From positions 1 to 7,884 of the forward strand of contig DAOMOP010000189.1 in assembly GCA_035444405.1 (NCBI GenBank): DNA of 7,884 nucleotides, in the 5' to 3' direction. A program made the position numbers and the translations under genes. Of this stretch, positions 1 to 5,547 are shown in pieces; position 1 is the first letter of the stretch; each line of letters begins with the position of its first letter. The stretch is from DAOMOP01 sp035444405 (lineage in GTDB: Bacteria; Pseudomonadota; Gammaproteobacteria; Burkholderiales; Rhodocyclaceae). The notes under the pieces were generated by a model that saw nothing but the letters and a program-made list of their open reading frames with translations, made no database searches and had not been told where the DNA came from.

Positions 1-1
1 G

Positions 2-319
2 GCCGACGGCGTGGTGCTCGACAGCGGCGGCGAGCCGGTCGGCTTCGCCCTCTGCCGCCGCTTCGGCCGCGGCTACGCGATCGGGCCGGTGGTCGCGCCC
101 GACACGGAGCGGGCCAAGGCCCTCATCGCCCACTGGGTCGGGGTGCGTGCCGGCGCCTTCGTGCGCATCGACATCGATGGCGCCAGTGGCCTCAGCCCCT
201 GGCTGGCCGAGATGGGCCTCGCCGAGGTCGACACGGGGATCACCATGGTGCGCGGCGAGCCGGCCCATGCGGAGGAGGGCGTGCGCCAGTTCGCCATCAT
301 CAACCAGGCGCTGGGCTGA
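2..319 (+). CDS. GNAT-family N-acetyltransferase, C-terminal part (5' end outside window)
   Basis: The reading frame is already open at the left edge, so only the last ~105 residues are visible. They contain a GYAIGPVVAP segment, then 'AKALIAHWV', 'FVRIDIDG' and 'WLAEMGLAEVDTGITMVRG'. This pattern matches the C-terminal acetyltransferase domain of YitH-type GNAT proteins, where a second GNAT-like half follows the canonical one. The acetyl-CoA-binding N-terminal half would lie upstream, and its substrate cannot be read from this part. A GTG at 11 is only an internal valine codon, because in-frame coding continues above it. The stop is 20 bp before the ghrA start, with a Shine-Dalgarno GGAG between, so the two were probably co-transcribed. 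Family assignment is from recognised motifs and is moderately secure. Confidence 0.65.
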   Translation, partial: ADGVVLDSGGEPVGFALCRRFGRGYAIGPVVAPDTERAKALIAHWVGVRAGAFVRIDIDGASGLSPWLAEMGLAEVDTGITMVRGEPAHAEEGVRQFAIINQALG

Positions 320-339
320 AGGGATCGCGGAGCGACCCG

Positions 340-620
340 ATGAGCTTTCTCTACAAGTCCGATCCGGAGCGCGGGGCCGTGTGGGCGAGGCTATTCGCCG
401 AACGCGCACCTGACGTCGAGTTCCGCATCTGGCCGGATGCCGGCGACCCGGCCGCGGTGCGCGACCTCGCCGCGTGGGAGCCGCCGGAATCATGATCACG
501 CCCCACATCGCGAGCATGACGCAGGCCGAGACCTCGGCGGAGGTGGTGCTCGAGAACCTGCAGCGACAGCGCGCGGGACGTCCTCTCGTCGCTCTGGTGG
601 ACCGTCGCCGCGGTTACTGA
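340..620 (+). pseudogene. ghrA: ghrA remnant: glyoxylate/hydroxypyruvate reductase A with large internal deletion and frameshift
   Basis: The gene starts at ATG 340 with GGAG at 329-332 (7-nt spacer). It reads MSFLYKSDPERGAVWARLF, then 'FRIWPDAGDPAAVRDLAAWEPP', the typical start of GhrA-type D-2-hydroxyacid dehydrogenases. This frame hits TGA at 493-495 after 51 codons. In the next frame, from about 483, the sequence reads 'MITPHIASMTQAETSAEVVLENL' and ends 'ALVDRRRGY' at the TGA 618-620, the typical GhrA C-terminus. Family members are about 310 residues; here about 95 remain. The NAD-binding Rossmann core and the catalytic Arg and Glu are missing; of the active-site residues only the His in TPHIAS survives. 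The junction lies near 481-492 and shifts the frame. Intact GhrA reduces glyoxylate and hydroxypyruvate; this copy cannot. The N-terminal piece could still be translated as a 51-residue peptide, without known function. Confidence 0.88.
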
Positions 621-838
621 GCCAACCCCGACTTCGAGGGCCGGGGTGCCTGCGCCGCCGACGGGACAGGCGCCGCCGACGGGGTTGGCTGGACCATGGG
701 CGGCGTGCGATCCGGCGACTTCGTGCCCGCCGGTTGATCGGAAGCTGGACCGCTTCTCCCGCTGAATCCCGCGGCGCCCGGAGGCTGCGCGCCCATCCCA
801 TCGGCCGATGGGGCAAGGGAGGGCGGGGCGGCCGGCAC
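614..838 (-). CDS. Possible small Pro/Ala/Ser-rich protein or remnant (doubtful)
   Basis: The frame runs from GTG 838 to TAA 614 and gives 74 residues rich in Pro, Ala and Ser, with two short repeats (PTPSAAP, PVPSAAQ) encoded by an 18-bp tandem repeat. It is open upstream to about position 888 without a better start. No Shine-Dalgarno sequence is visible before the GTG. By hand count about four fifths of codons end in G or C, which suits coding but is also expected by chance in this GC-rich DNA. Its stop overlaps the ghrA remnant tail-to-tail by 7 bp. I do not recognise a family. It may be the tail of a decayed gene or simply a fortuitous open frame; listed so that the stretch is not left blank. 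Confidence 0.2.
   Translation of the reverse strand: MPAAPPSLAPSADGMGAQPPGAAGFSGRSGPASDQPAGTKSPDRTPPMVQPTPSAAPVPSAAQAPRPSKSGLAQ
620..690. repeat. 10-bp inverted repeat with ~51-nt spacer
   Basis: AGCCAACCCC at 620-629 is the exact reverse complement of GGGGTTGGCT at 681-690. The left arm begins on the last base of the ghrA remnant stop codon. The interval between the arms contains an 18-bp tandem repeat. No T-tract follows, so it is not a classic intrinsic terminator. It could be a transcript-end structure or the scar of a small lost element. Confidence 0.55.
652..687. repeat. 18-bp tandem repeat, about two copies
   Basis: GCGCCGCCGACGGG occurs at 652-665 and again at 670-683, an 18-bp period. 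The last 4 bases of the second unit have diverged. The second copy runs into the right arm of the inverted repeat at 681-690. A multiple-of-three period would preserve a reading frame, and on the minus strand it repeats a Pro-Ser-Ala-Ala motif. Confidence 0.6.
797..812. promoter_or_regulatory. 16-bp perfect palindrome, possible operator
   Basis: CCCATCGG followed directly by CCGATGGG is a perfect 16-bp palindrome with no spacer. It lies in non-coding DNA 220 bp upstream of the aminotransferase start. A perfect dyad of this length is unlikely at any one place by chance: roughly 0.1 expected in 7.9 kb under equal base use, somewhat more at this GC content. With no loop it makes a poor RNA hairpin, so a dimeric DNA-binding protein site is the more natural reading. 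Which protein would bind is unknown. Confidence 0.4.
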
Positions 839-1031
839 AATCTGCCGAATCGCTGCCGTATTCGCGATATCCGTCCACCGGGCTCGCGTTCATCGAAATC
901 TACCGCCGCAGGGCCATGGCTACCATGAGTCCGTCGCCAAGGTCGTCTCCCGGTCCTTCGAACGGAGGGCCGCCGGTGACGCCCTTGCCCTCATTCAGCC
1001 CGCCCTTCAACCCACCCTTGGCAGACCGATC

Positions 1032-2411
1032 ATGCAAACAGAATCCCTCGTCGCCCTCGACCGCGATCACCTGATTCACCCCGTCGTCAACTACCGCACC
1101 CACGAGCGGCGCGGCGTGGCCGTGCTCGAGTCCGGGCACGGCGCCTACCTTGTGGACAACCACGGCAAGGAGCTCCTCGACGCATTCTCCGGCCTGTGGT
1201 GCGTGAATGTCGGCTATGGCCACGACAGCATCGTGCGCGCGGCCGAAGAGCAGATGCGCCGCCTGCCGTACGCGACCGGCTACTTCCACTTCGGTTCGGA
1301 GCCGGCCATCCGGCTCGCGGCGAAACTGGTGGAGCTCGCGCCGCCGTCGCTGCGCAAGGTCTACTTCACGCTGGGCGGATCGGACGCGGTCGACTCCGCG
1401 ATCCGCTTCATCGTCCATTACTACAACGCGCTCGGCCTGCCCGAGAAGAAGCACTTCATCACCGTCGAGCGCGGCTACCACGGCTCGTCGGCGCAGGGCT
1501 CCGGGCTGACCGCCATTGCGGCCTTCCACCGCAACTTCGACGTGCCGCTGCCCAACCAGCACCGCATCCCGTCTCCGTACCCGTACCGCAACCCGGTGGG
1601 CTCGGATCCGGAGGCGATCATCCGCGCCTCGGTCGCGGCGCTGAAGGAGAAGGTGCAGGAGATCGGCCGCGACCGCGTCGCCGCCTTCTTCTGCGAGCCG
1701 GTGCAGGGCTCGGGCGGGGTGATCGTGCCGCCCACGGGCTGGCTCAAGGCGATGCAGGCGGCCTGCCGCGAGCTCGGCATCCTGTTCGCGGTCGATGAAG
1801 TGATCACCGGCTTCGGGCGGACCGGCCCGCTTTTCGCGTGCGAGGCGGAAGGCGTCACCCCGGACGTGATGACCGTGGCCAAGGGCCTCACCGCCGGCTA
1901 CGCGCCGATGGGCGCGGTGCTGATGAGCGATGCGATCTACCAGGCGATCGCCGAGGCGGGTGGCGATGATCTGCCCGTCGGGCACGGCCACACCTATTCG
2001 GCCCACCCGGTGAGCGCGGCGGTAGCGCTGGAGGTGCTGCGCCTGTACCGGGAAGGTGGCCTGCTGGAGAACGGCATCCGCCAGGCGCCGCGCTTCGAGC
2101 AAGGCCTGCAGGCGCTCCTCGACCATCCGCTGGTCGGCGATGCGCGCAGCCGGGGCCTGCTGGGGGCGCTCGAGCTCGTCGCCGACAAAAAGACCAAGGC
2201 CCGCTTCGACCCCGCGCTCAAGCTCGCCGACCGGATCTTCGATGCCGCTCACCGCAACGGCATCATCTTTCGCTCGTTCGCCGACAACGTGCTGGGCTTC
2301 GCGCCGGCCCTGTGCTACACGGGCGCCGACTTCGACCTGATGTTCGAGCGCGTGCGGTGCACGCTGGACATGGTGCTCGAGCAGCCCGACGTGCGCGGCG
2401 CGTTGCGCTGA
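1032..2411 (+). CDS. Class III PLP-dependent aminotransferase (aspartate aminotransferase family)
   Basis: The 459-residue protein has normal length for class III (omega) aminotransferases, which move an amino group from an amine or amino acid to a 2-oxo acid such as pyruvate in the cytoplasm. Visible landmarks are 'SGLWCVNVGYGH' (53-64), the phosphate-binding GGSDAV (115-120), the ring-stacking GYHG (148-151), FFCEP (219-223), the pyridine-binding Asp of VDEV (255), the Schiff-base Lys in VAKGLT (Lys284), and HTYSAHP (320-326). The family normally shows GSEA-type residues where this has GSDA. The substrate is not determined; relatives act on putrescine, beta-alanine, taurine or diaminobutyrate. 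ATG 1032 is the natural start by alignment to relatives, although no clear Shine-Dalgarno precedes it. The next gene is an Lrp-type regulator in the same direction, 93 bp away, which probably controls this gene. Confidence 0.93.
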   Translation: MQTESLVALDRDHLIHPVVNYRTHERRGVAVLESGHGAYLVDNHGKELLDAFSGLWCVNVGYGHDSIVRAAEEQMRRLPYATGYFHFGSEPAIRLAAKLVELAPPSLRKVYFTLGGSDAVDSAIRFIVHYYNALGLPEKKHFITVERGYHGSSAQGSGLTAIAAFHRNFDVPLPNQHRIPSPYPYRNPVGSDPEAIIRASVAALKEKVQEIGRDRVAAFFCEPVQGSGGVIVPPTGWLKAMQAACRELGILFAVDEVITGFGRTGPLFACEAEGVTPDVMTVAKGLTAGYAPMGAVLMSDAIYQAIAEAGGDDLPVGHGHTYSAHPVSAAVALEVLRLYREGGLLENGIRQAPRFEQGLQALLDHPLVGDARSRGLLGALELVADKKTKARFDPALKLADRIFDAAHRNGIIFRSFADNVLGFAPALCYTGADFDLMFERVRCTLDMVLEQPDVRGALR

Positions 2412-2421
2412 GGCGGTCGAG

Positions 2422-2454
2422 CCGCACCGTGGCCCGTGTTCGGCCGCGGTGCGG
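2422..2454. terminator. Hairpin after aminotransferase gene, weak terminator or operator
   Basis: CCGCACCG (2422-2429) pairs with CGGTGCGG (2447-2454), an 8-bp stem with a 17-nt loop, extended by one G-T wobble at each end. It starts 11 bp after the aminotransferase stop. Only three Ts follow, so termination would be weak. It also sits immediately upstream of the proposed -10 for the Lrp gene and could be an operator instead. Confidence 0.35.
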
Positions 2455-2456
2455 TT

Positions 2457-2465
2457 TGCTACCAT
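2457..2465 (+). promoter_or_regulatory. Possible extended -10 promoter for the Lrp-family gene
   Basis: TGCTACCAT fits the extended -10 pattern TGnTAnnnT, about 40 bp before the proposed Lrp start. No good -35 is seen 16-18 bp upstream. Lrp/AsnC genes are often autoregulated, which would suit the dyad just upstream. Confidence 0.35.
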
Positions 2466-2504
2466 GAAACAATTGGAAAACCCTATGGCGAACGCCTTCC
2501 GACG

Positions 2505-3002
2505 ATGATGAACGGCGCCCCCAAGCTGGACCGGATCGATCTGCGCATCCTTTGCCACCTCCAGCGCAACGGGCGTACGCCCAACGTCGATCTGGCGGAC
2601 GCCGTCGGGCTGTCGCCCAGCCCCTGCCTGACTCGCGTGAAGCGCCTCGAGAAGGCGGGCTACATCACCGGCTACGGCGCGCACGTGCAGCTCGAGAAGC
2701 TGGGGCCGGTGCAGATGGTGTTCACCCAGGTCACCCTGGCCGACCACCGGCGCGAGGATTTCATCAAGTTCGAGTCCCACATCCGCAACGTCGACGAGAT
2801 CGTCGAGAGCCACCTGGTGAGCGGCGGCTTCGACTACCTGCTGAAGTTCGTCACCCGCAGCGTGGTGCACTATCAGAGCATCGTCGAGGAGCTGCTCGAA
2901 GCGCGGATCGGCATCGACAAGTACTTCAGCTTCATCGTGATCAAGTCGCCGATCGTGAAGGACTACTACCCGATCGACAAGCTGTACGTCCCGCACGATT
3001 GA
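2505..3002 (+). CDS. Lrp/AsnC-family transcriptional regulator
   Basis: From ATG 2505 the protein has 165 residues, the usual size of the family. Residues 8-65 form the winged helix-turn-helix: 'KLDRIDLRILCHLQRNGR', then 'LADAVGLSPSPCLTRVKRLE' as the recognition helix region, and 'GYITGYGA'. Residues ~70-150 form the RAM (ligand-sensing, dimer-forming) domain with 'EIVESHLVSGGFDYLLKF'. It ends with 'IDKYFSFIVIKSPIVK'. This resembles the AsnC-type regulators found beside class III aminotransferases, including the DoeX group of ectoine-degradation loci; that resemblance is from memory and not proven. Start choice is loose: ATGs at 2505 and 2508 are adjacent and neither has a strong Shine-Dalgarno. 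A longer frame from 2436 adds residues unlike the family and was not used. It probably senses an amino acid linked to the neighbouring genes. Confidence 0.9.
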   Translation: MMNGAPKLDRIDLRILCHLQRNGRTPNVDLADAVGLSPSPCLTRVKRLEKAGYITGYGAHVQLEKLGPVQMVFTQVTLADHRREDFIKFESHIRNVDEIVESHLVSGGFDYLLKFVTRSVVHYQSIVEELLEARIGIDKYFSFIVIKSPIVKDYYPIDKLYVPHD

Positions 3003-3087
3003 TCGGCGGCACCGACCCGCGGCACGAGATTTCGAACCGTCTGTCAAATACGCCCGATCCTGCGGTCGGATAGCGTGTTTACGAAAG

Positions 3088-3100
3088 GCCGCACTGCGGC
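3088..3100. promoter_or_regulatory. 13-nt dyad upstream of dehydrogenase gene
   Basis: GCCGCA-C-TGCGGC is a perfect dyad around one central base, 9 bp before a TAAGAT (3109-3114) that could be a -10 element. It could be a regulator site for the dehydrogenase-deacylase pair. Such short GC dyads also arise by chance in this DNA. Confidence 0.25.
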
Positions 3101-3123
3101 TCCGCGACTAAGATGGGGTCACG

Positions 3124-3142
3124 GCGGCGGCATTGCCGCCGC
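3124..3142. other. GC-rich hairpin in dehydrogenase leader
   Basis: GCGGCGGC (3124-3131) and GCCGCCGC (3135-3142) form a perfect 8-bp stem with an ATT loop, about 85 bp before the dehydrogenase start. There is no following T-run. If transcription begins near 3120 it would form at the 5' end of the message, where such stems can stabilise mRNA. That role is inferred only. Confidence 0.35.
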
Positions 3143-3227
3143 GTCGAAATCGCGGCCGCGCGCCTCCTCTTCCTCCCGGGGCGCCGCGTCGCGTCACTTT
3201 TCACTCCCACAACGAGGCGCTTCGCAC

Positions 3228-4322
3228 ATGAGTTCGTCATTCAGGATTGCCGTCATTCCCGGCGACGGCATTGGTAAGGAAGTGATTCCGGAAGGCCTGC
3301 GGGTGCTGGATCGCGCGGGCGAGCTGTTCGGCATCGCGCTCGAGTACCAGCACATCGAGTGGGCGAGCTGCGACTACTACCTGCAGACCGGCTCGATGAT
3401 GCCCGACGACTGGAAGGCCCAGCTCGCCGGCGTCGACGCGATCTACTTCGGCGCCGTGGGCTGGCCCGGGACGGTGCCCGACCACATCTCCCTGTGGGGC
3501 TCGCTGCTCAAGTTCCGGCGCGAATTCGACCAGTACATCAACCTGCGCCCGGCGCGGCTCTTCGACGGCGTGCCGTGCCCGCTCGCCGGGCGCAGCGCCG
3601 GCGACATCGACATGCTGATCGTGCGCGAGAACACCGAGGGCGAGTACACCGCGGTGGGCGGCACCATGTTCGAGGGCACCGAGCGCGAGGTGGTGATGCA
3701 GCAGTCCGTCTTCACCCGCCACGGCACCGAGCGCGTGCTGCGCTTCGCCTTCGAGCAGGCCCGCCAGCGCGCGCGCAAGCACGTGACGGTGGCAACCAAG
3801 AGCAACGGCGTGGCGGTGAGCATGCCGTGGTGGGACGCGCGCGCGGCCGAGGTGGCGGAGCAGTTCCCGGACGTGCGCTGGGACAAGCAGCACATCGACG
3901 CGCTGTGCGCGCGCTTCGTGCTGCAGCCGCAGCGCTTCGACGTGGTGGTGGCGACCAACCTCTTCGGCGACATCATCTCCGACCTCGGGCCCGCCTGCAC
4001 CGGCACGCTGGGGCTCGCGCCTTCGGCCAACCTGAACCCGGAGCGCCGCTTCCCGTCGCTCTTCGAGCCGGTGCACGGCTCGGCGCCCGACATCTACGGC
4101 AAGAACATCGCCAACCCGGTCGGCGCGATCTGGTCGGGCGCGATGATGCTCGACTTTCTCGGCAACGGCGAAGGTGCGGGCCGGCGCGCCCACGACGCGA
4201 TCCTCGCCGCGATCCAGAAGGTGCTGAAGGAAGGACCGCGCACCGGTGACCTGGGCGGCAAGGCCACGACTACCGAGATGGGGCAGGCGATCGCCGCCGC
4301 CCTGGAAGAGCAGGCCGACTGA
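3228..4322 (+). CDS. Tartrate/D-malate dehydrogenase-type NAD-dependent beta-hydroxyacid dehydrogenase (decarboxylating)
   Basis: A 364-residue member of the isocitrate/isopropylmalate dehydrogenase superfamily, full length. It has 'IAVIPGDGIGKEV' (7-19), 'GWPGTVPDHISLWGSLLKFRR' (78-98) and NLRPARL, typical of the tartrate dehydrogenase/D-malate dehydrogenase branch. IVRENTEGEY (131-140), Lys191 in KSN, Asp224, and the metal-binding Asp248/Asp252 of FGDIISD are also present. FEPVHGSAPDIYGKNIANP (279-297) carries Asp288-Ile289, the pair that marks NAD rather than NADP use in this superfamily. Enzymes of this branch oxidise and decarboxylate D-malate, tartrate or related 2-hydroxy-diacids with a divalent metal in the cytoplasm; the substrate here is not shown. 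ATG 3228 has GAGG at 3214-3217. An in-frame upstream start at 3075 would add 51 low-complexity residues before the Rossmann start and was rejected. The deacylase gene follows 31 bp later. Confidence 0.92.
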   Translation: MSSSFRIAVIPGDGIGKEVIPEGLRVLDRAGELFGIALEYQHIEWASCDYYLQTGSMMPDDWKAQLAGVDAIYFGAVGWPGTVPDHISLWGSLLKFRREFDQYINLRPARLFDGVPCPLAGRSAGDIDMLIVRENTEGEYTAVGGTMFEGTEREVVMQQSVFTRHGTERVLRFAFEQARQRARKHVTVATKSNGVAVSMPWWDARAAEVAEQFPDVRWDKQHIDALCARFVLQPQRFDVVVATNLFGDIISDLGPACTGTLGLAPSANLNPERRFPSLFEPVHGSAPDIYGKNIANPVGAIWSGAMMLDFLGNGEGAGRRAHDAILAAIQKVLKEGPRTGDLGGKATTTEMGQAIAAALEEQAD

Positions 4323-4353
4323 GCCTGCCGGCAGCTCCCAGCGGAGTACATCC

Positions 4354-5343
4354 ATGCAGACATCCAATCAGGCCGCCGGCATCGCAGCCGGCGAGCACTA
4401 TCCGATCGAGCTCGAGTTCCCGGACATCCGTGCCTTCGCCGAAGGCAACAGCGGGATCCCCTATGTATACACCTTCGCCAGTGGCGCGCCCGGCCCCCAC
4501 GTGATGGTGAACGCGCTCACCCACGGCAACGAGGTGTGCGGCGCCATCGTGGTGAAGGAGCTCCTCGAGCTCGGCATCCGTCCGCGCCGCGGACGCCTTA
4601 CGCTCGCCTTCGCGAACGTCGCCGCCTACGAGCGCTTCGATCCGGCCATGCCGGATGCCTCACGTTTTGTTGACCAGGATCTCAACCGGGTGTGGACTGC
4701 GGCCACCTTGGACGACCTGTCGCAGGACTCGGTCGAACTGCGCCGGGCGCGCGAGTTGCGTCCGATCATCGACCAGGTTGACTTCCTGCTCGACCTGCAT
4801 TCGATGCACGAGCGCAGTGCGCCGCTGTCGGTGTGCGGGCCGCTCGAGAAGGGTCTCGCGCTCGCCCGCGCGCTGGGGTCGCCGGCGTGGGTGATCTGCG
4901 ACGAGGGTCATGCCGAGGGCCGGCGCATGCGCGACTACGCGGATTTCGGGGATCCGCGCAGCCCAAGGAACGCGCTGCTCATCGAGTGCGGCCAGCATTG
5001 GGAGGCGGGCGCGGCGGACGTCGGCCGCGAAGTGACCGGCGGGTTCCTGCTTCTGCACGGCGTCGTCGAGGCGGCCGACCTGCCGCAAGGCTGGCTGCGC
5101 CGGCCCGAGACGGCGCAGAAGGTGGTGCGGGTCACCGAGCCGGTGGTGGCCTCGAGTCTCGATTTCCGCTTCGCCGGCAATTACACGGGGCTTGAGACCT
5201 TTCCGGAGGCGGGGAGCATCATCGCCTGGTGTGACGGTGAGCCGGTGCGCACACCCTATCAGAACTGCGTGCTGGTGATGCCGTCGTTACGGCAGCTGCG
5301 CCCTGGAGTCACAGTCGTTCGCCTCGGCGAGTTGCTCGGGTAG
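4354..5343 (+). CDS. Succinylglutamate desuccinylase/aspartoacylase-family zinc deacylase
   Basis: A 329-residue protein of the AstE/AspA family (M14-like zinc hydrolases), which cleave an acyl group from the amine of an amino acid. Visible motifs are 'NALTHGNEVCG' (53-63; zinc ligands His57 and Glu60), 'DQDLNRVW' (107-114; substrate-binding Asn-Arg), 'LLDLHSM' (145-151; third zinc ligand His149) and 'LIECGQHW' (209-216; Glu211 at the catalytic Glu position). ATG 4354 has GGAG at 4343-4346 with a 7-nt spacer. Length suits AstE, but no other arginine succinyltransferase gene is in the window, so this is probably not AstE itself. With the upstream aminotransferase and dehydrogenase it suggests degradation of an N-acylated amino acid. 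Deacetylation of N-acetyl-diaminobutyrate (DoeB-like) is one possible analogue, but the HGNE-type zinc motif here differs from the HGDE I associate with DoeB. Confidence 0.87.
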   Translation: MQTSNQAAGIAAGEHYPIELEFPDIRAFAEGNSGIPYVYTFASGAPGPHVMVNALTHGNEVCGAIVVKELLELGIRPRRGRLTLAFANVAAYERFDPAMPDASRFVDQDLNRVWTAATLDDLSQDSVELRRARELRPIIDQVDFLLDLHSMHERSAPLSVCGPLEKGLALARALGSPAWVICDEGHAEGRRMRDYADFGDPRSPRNALLIECGQHWEAGAADVGREVTGGFLLLHGVVEAADLPQGWLRRPETAQKVVRVTEPVVASSLDFRFAGNYTGLETFPEAGSIIAWCDGEPVRTPYQNCVLVMPSLRQLRPGVTVVRLGELLG

Positions 5344-5375
5344 ACGAGGGCGTTGCCGCGTCGTTACTGATCACA

Positions 5376-5410
5376 GGCAGCCTGGTTCGCTGCCATCTAT
5401 CGTATTTAAC
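5376..5410 (+). terminator. Possible terminator of the dehydrogenase-deacylase operon
   Basis: GGCAGC (5376-5381) and GCTGCC (5389-5394) form a 6-bp stem with a 7-nt loop, 32 bp after the deacylase stop. An AT-rich tract beginning ATCTATCGTATTT follows. The stem is short and the T-tract interrupted, so termination may be partial. Confidence 0.4.
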
Positions 5411-5425
5411 ATAATACCGATTATC

Positions 5426-5447
5426 GCATTGGCAGGCCTGCCGATGC
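5426..5447. promoter_or_regulatory. 22-nt near-perfect palindrome beside an AT-rich island
   Basis: GCATTGGCAGG pairs with CCTGCCGATGC; 10 of 11 pairs match, the other being T-G. The inner 12 bases are a perfect palindrome. It abuts a ~35-bp AT-rich island (5395-5430), striking in such GC-rich DNA, and lies about 60 bp before the promoter proposed for the next gene. It reads more like a binding site for a dimeric regulator than an RNA hairpin, since it has no loop. Confidence 0.4.
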
Positions 5448-5483
5448 CGCCGCGCTCGAGGTCCGCAGTCCTGCTCTGCGCCC

Positions 5484-5513
5484 TTGCGCCAAAGCCCGTT
5501 GCAATGCTATACA
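5484..5513 (+). promoter_or_regulatory. sigma70-like promoter for the DUF4124-like gene
   Basis: TTGCGC (5484-5489) and TATACA (5508-5513) are spaced by 18 bp. The -10 carries the extended TG (TGCTATACA, 5505-5513). It lies 35 bp before the gene start, with a GGAG ribosome site at 5534-5537. Confidence 0.45.
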
Positions 5514-5547
5514 CATATGCAGTTAGGGATTTCGGAGACGCTGCGAC

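Larger units (their letters stand above)
621..1031. other. Intergenic stretch between ghrA remnant and aminotransferase gene
   Basis: About 410 bp with no convincing gene. Contents noted are the inverted repeat 620-690, the 18-bp tandem repeat, the palindrome 797-812, a doubtful minus-strand frame 614-838, and a GCTACCATGA decamer at 919-928 that recurs before the Lrp gene. An ATG-started plus-strand frame (808-1074) runs into the aminotransferase gene out of phase and has no family features. No well-formed sigma70 promoter stands out, although TATTCGCGATAT near 859-870 is the most AT-rich part. Confidence 0.5.

Noticed and set aside
2436..2504. Upstream in-frame start for the Lrp gene
   Set aside because: The extra residues are unlike the family N-terminus and would overlap the proposed promoter and hairpin.
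900..3047. 715-codon open frame on the minus strand
   Set aside because: It lies exactly antisense to the aminotransferase and Lrp genes, whose motifs are unmistakable. Its product is Arg/Ala/Val/His-rich with no family features, a usual shadow frame in GC-rich DNA.
3075..3227. Upstream in-frame start for the dehydrogenase adding 51 residues
   Set aside because: The extension is Arg/Ser/Ala-rich and contains a GC hairpin. The family begins right at the IAVIPGDGIG strand, and ATG 3228 has a proper ribosome site.
4325..4334. 10-bp palindrome CTGCCGGCAG just after the dehydrogenase stop
   Set aside because: Several such short palindromes are expected by chance in a window this long, and it lies within an operon gap with no further support.
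4246..4353. Upstream in-frame start for the deacylase overlapping the dehydrogenase gene
   Set aside because: It would overlap the previous gene by 77 bp and encode an Arg/Pro-rich shadow. ATG 4354 has GGAG at good spacing.
3237..4367. 376-codon open frame on the minus strand
   Set aside because: Antisense shadow of the dehydrogenase gene, with low-complexity composition and no recognisable domain.
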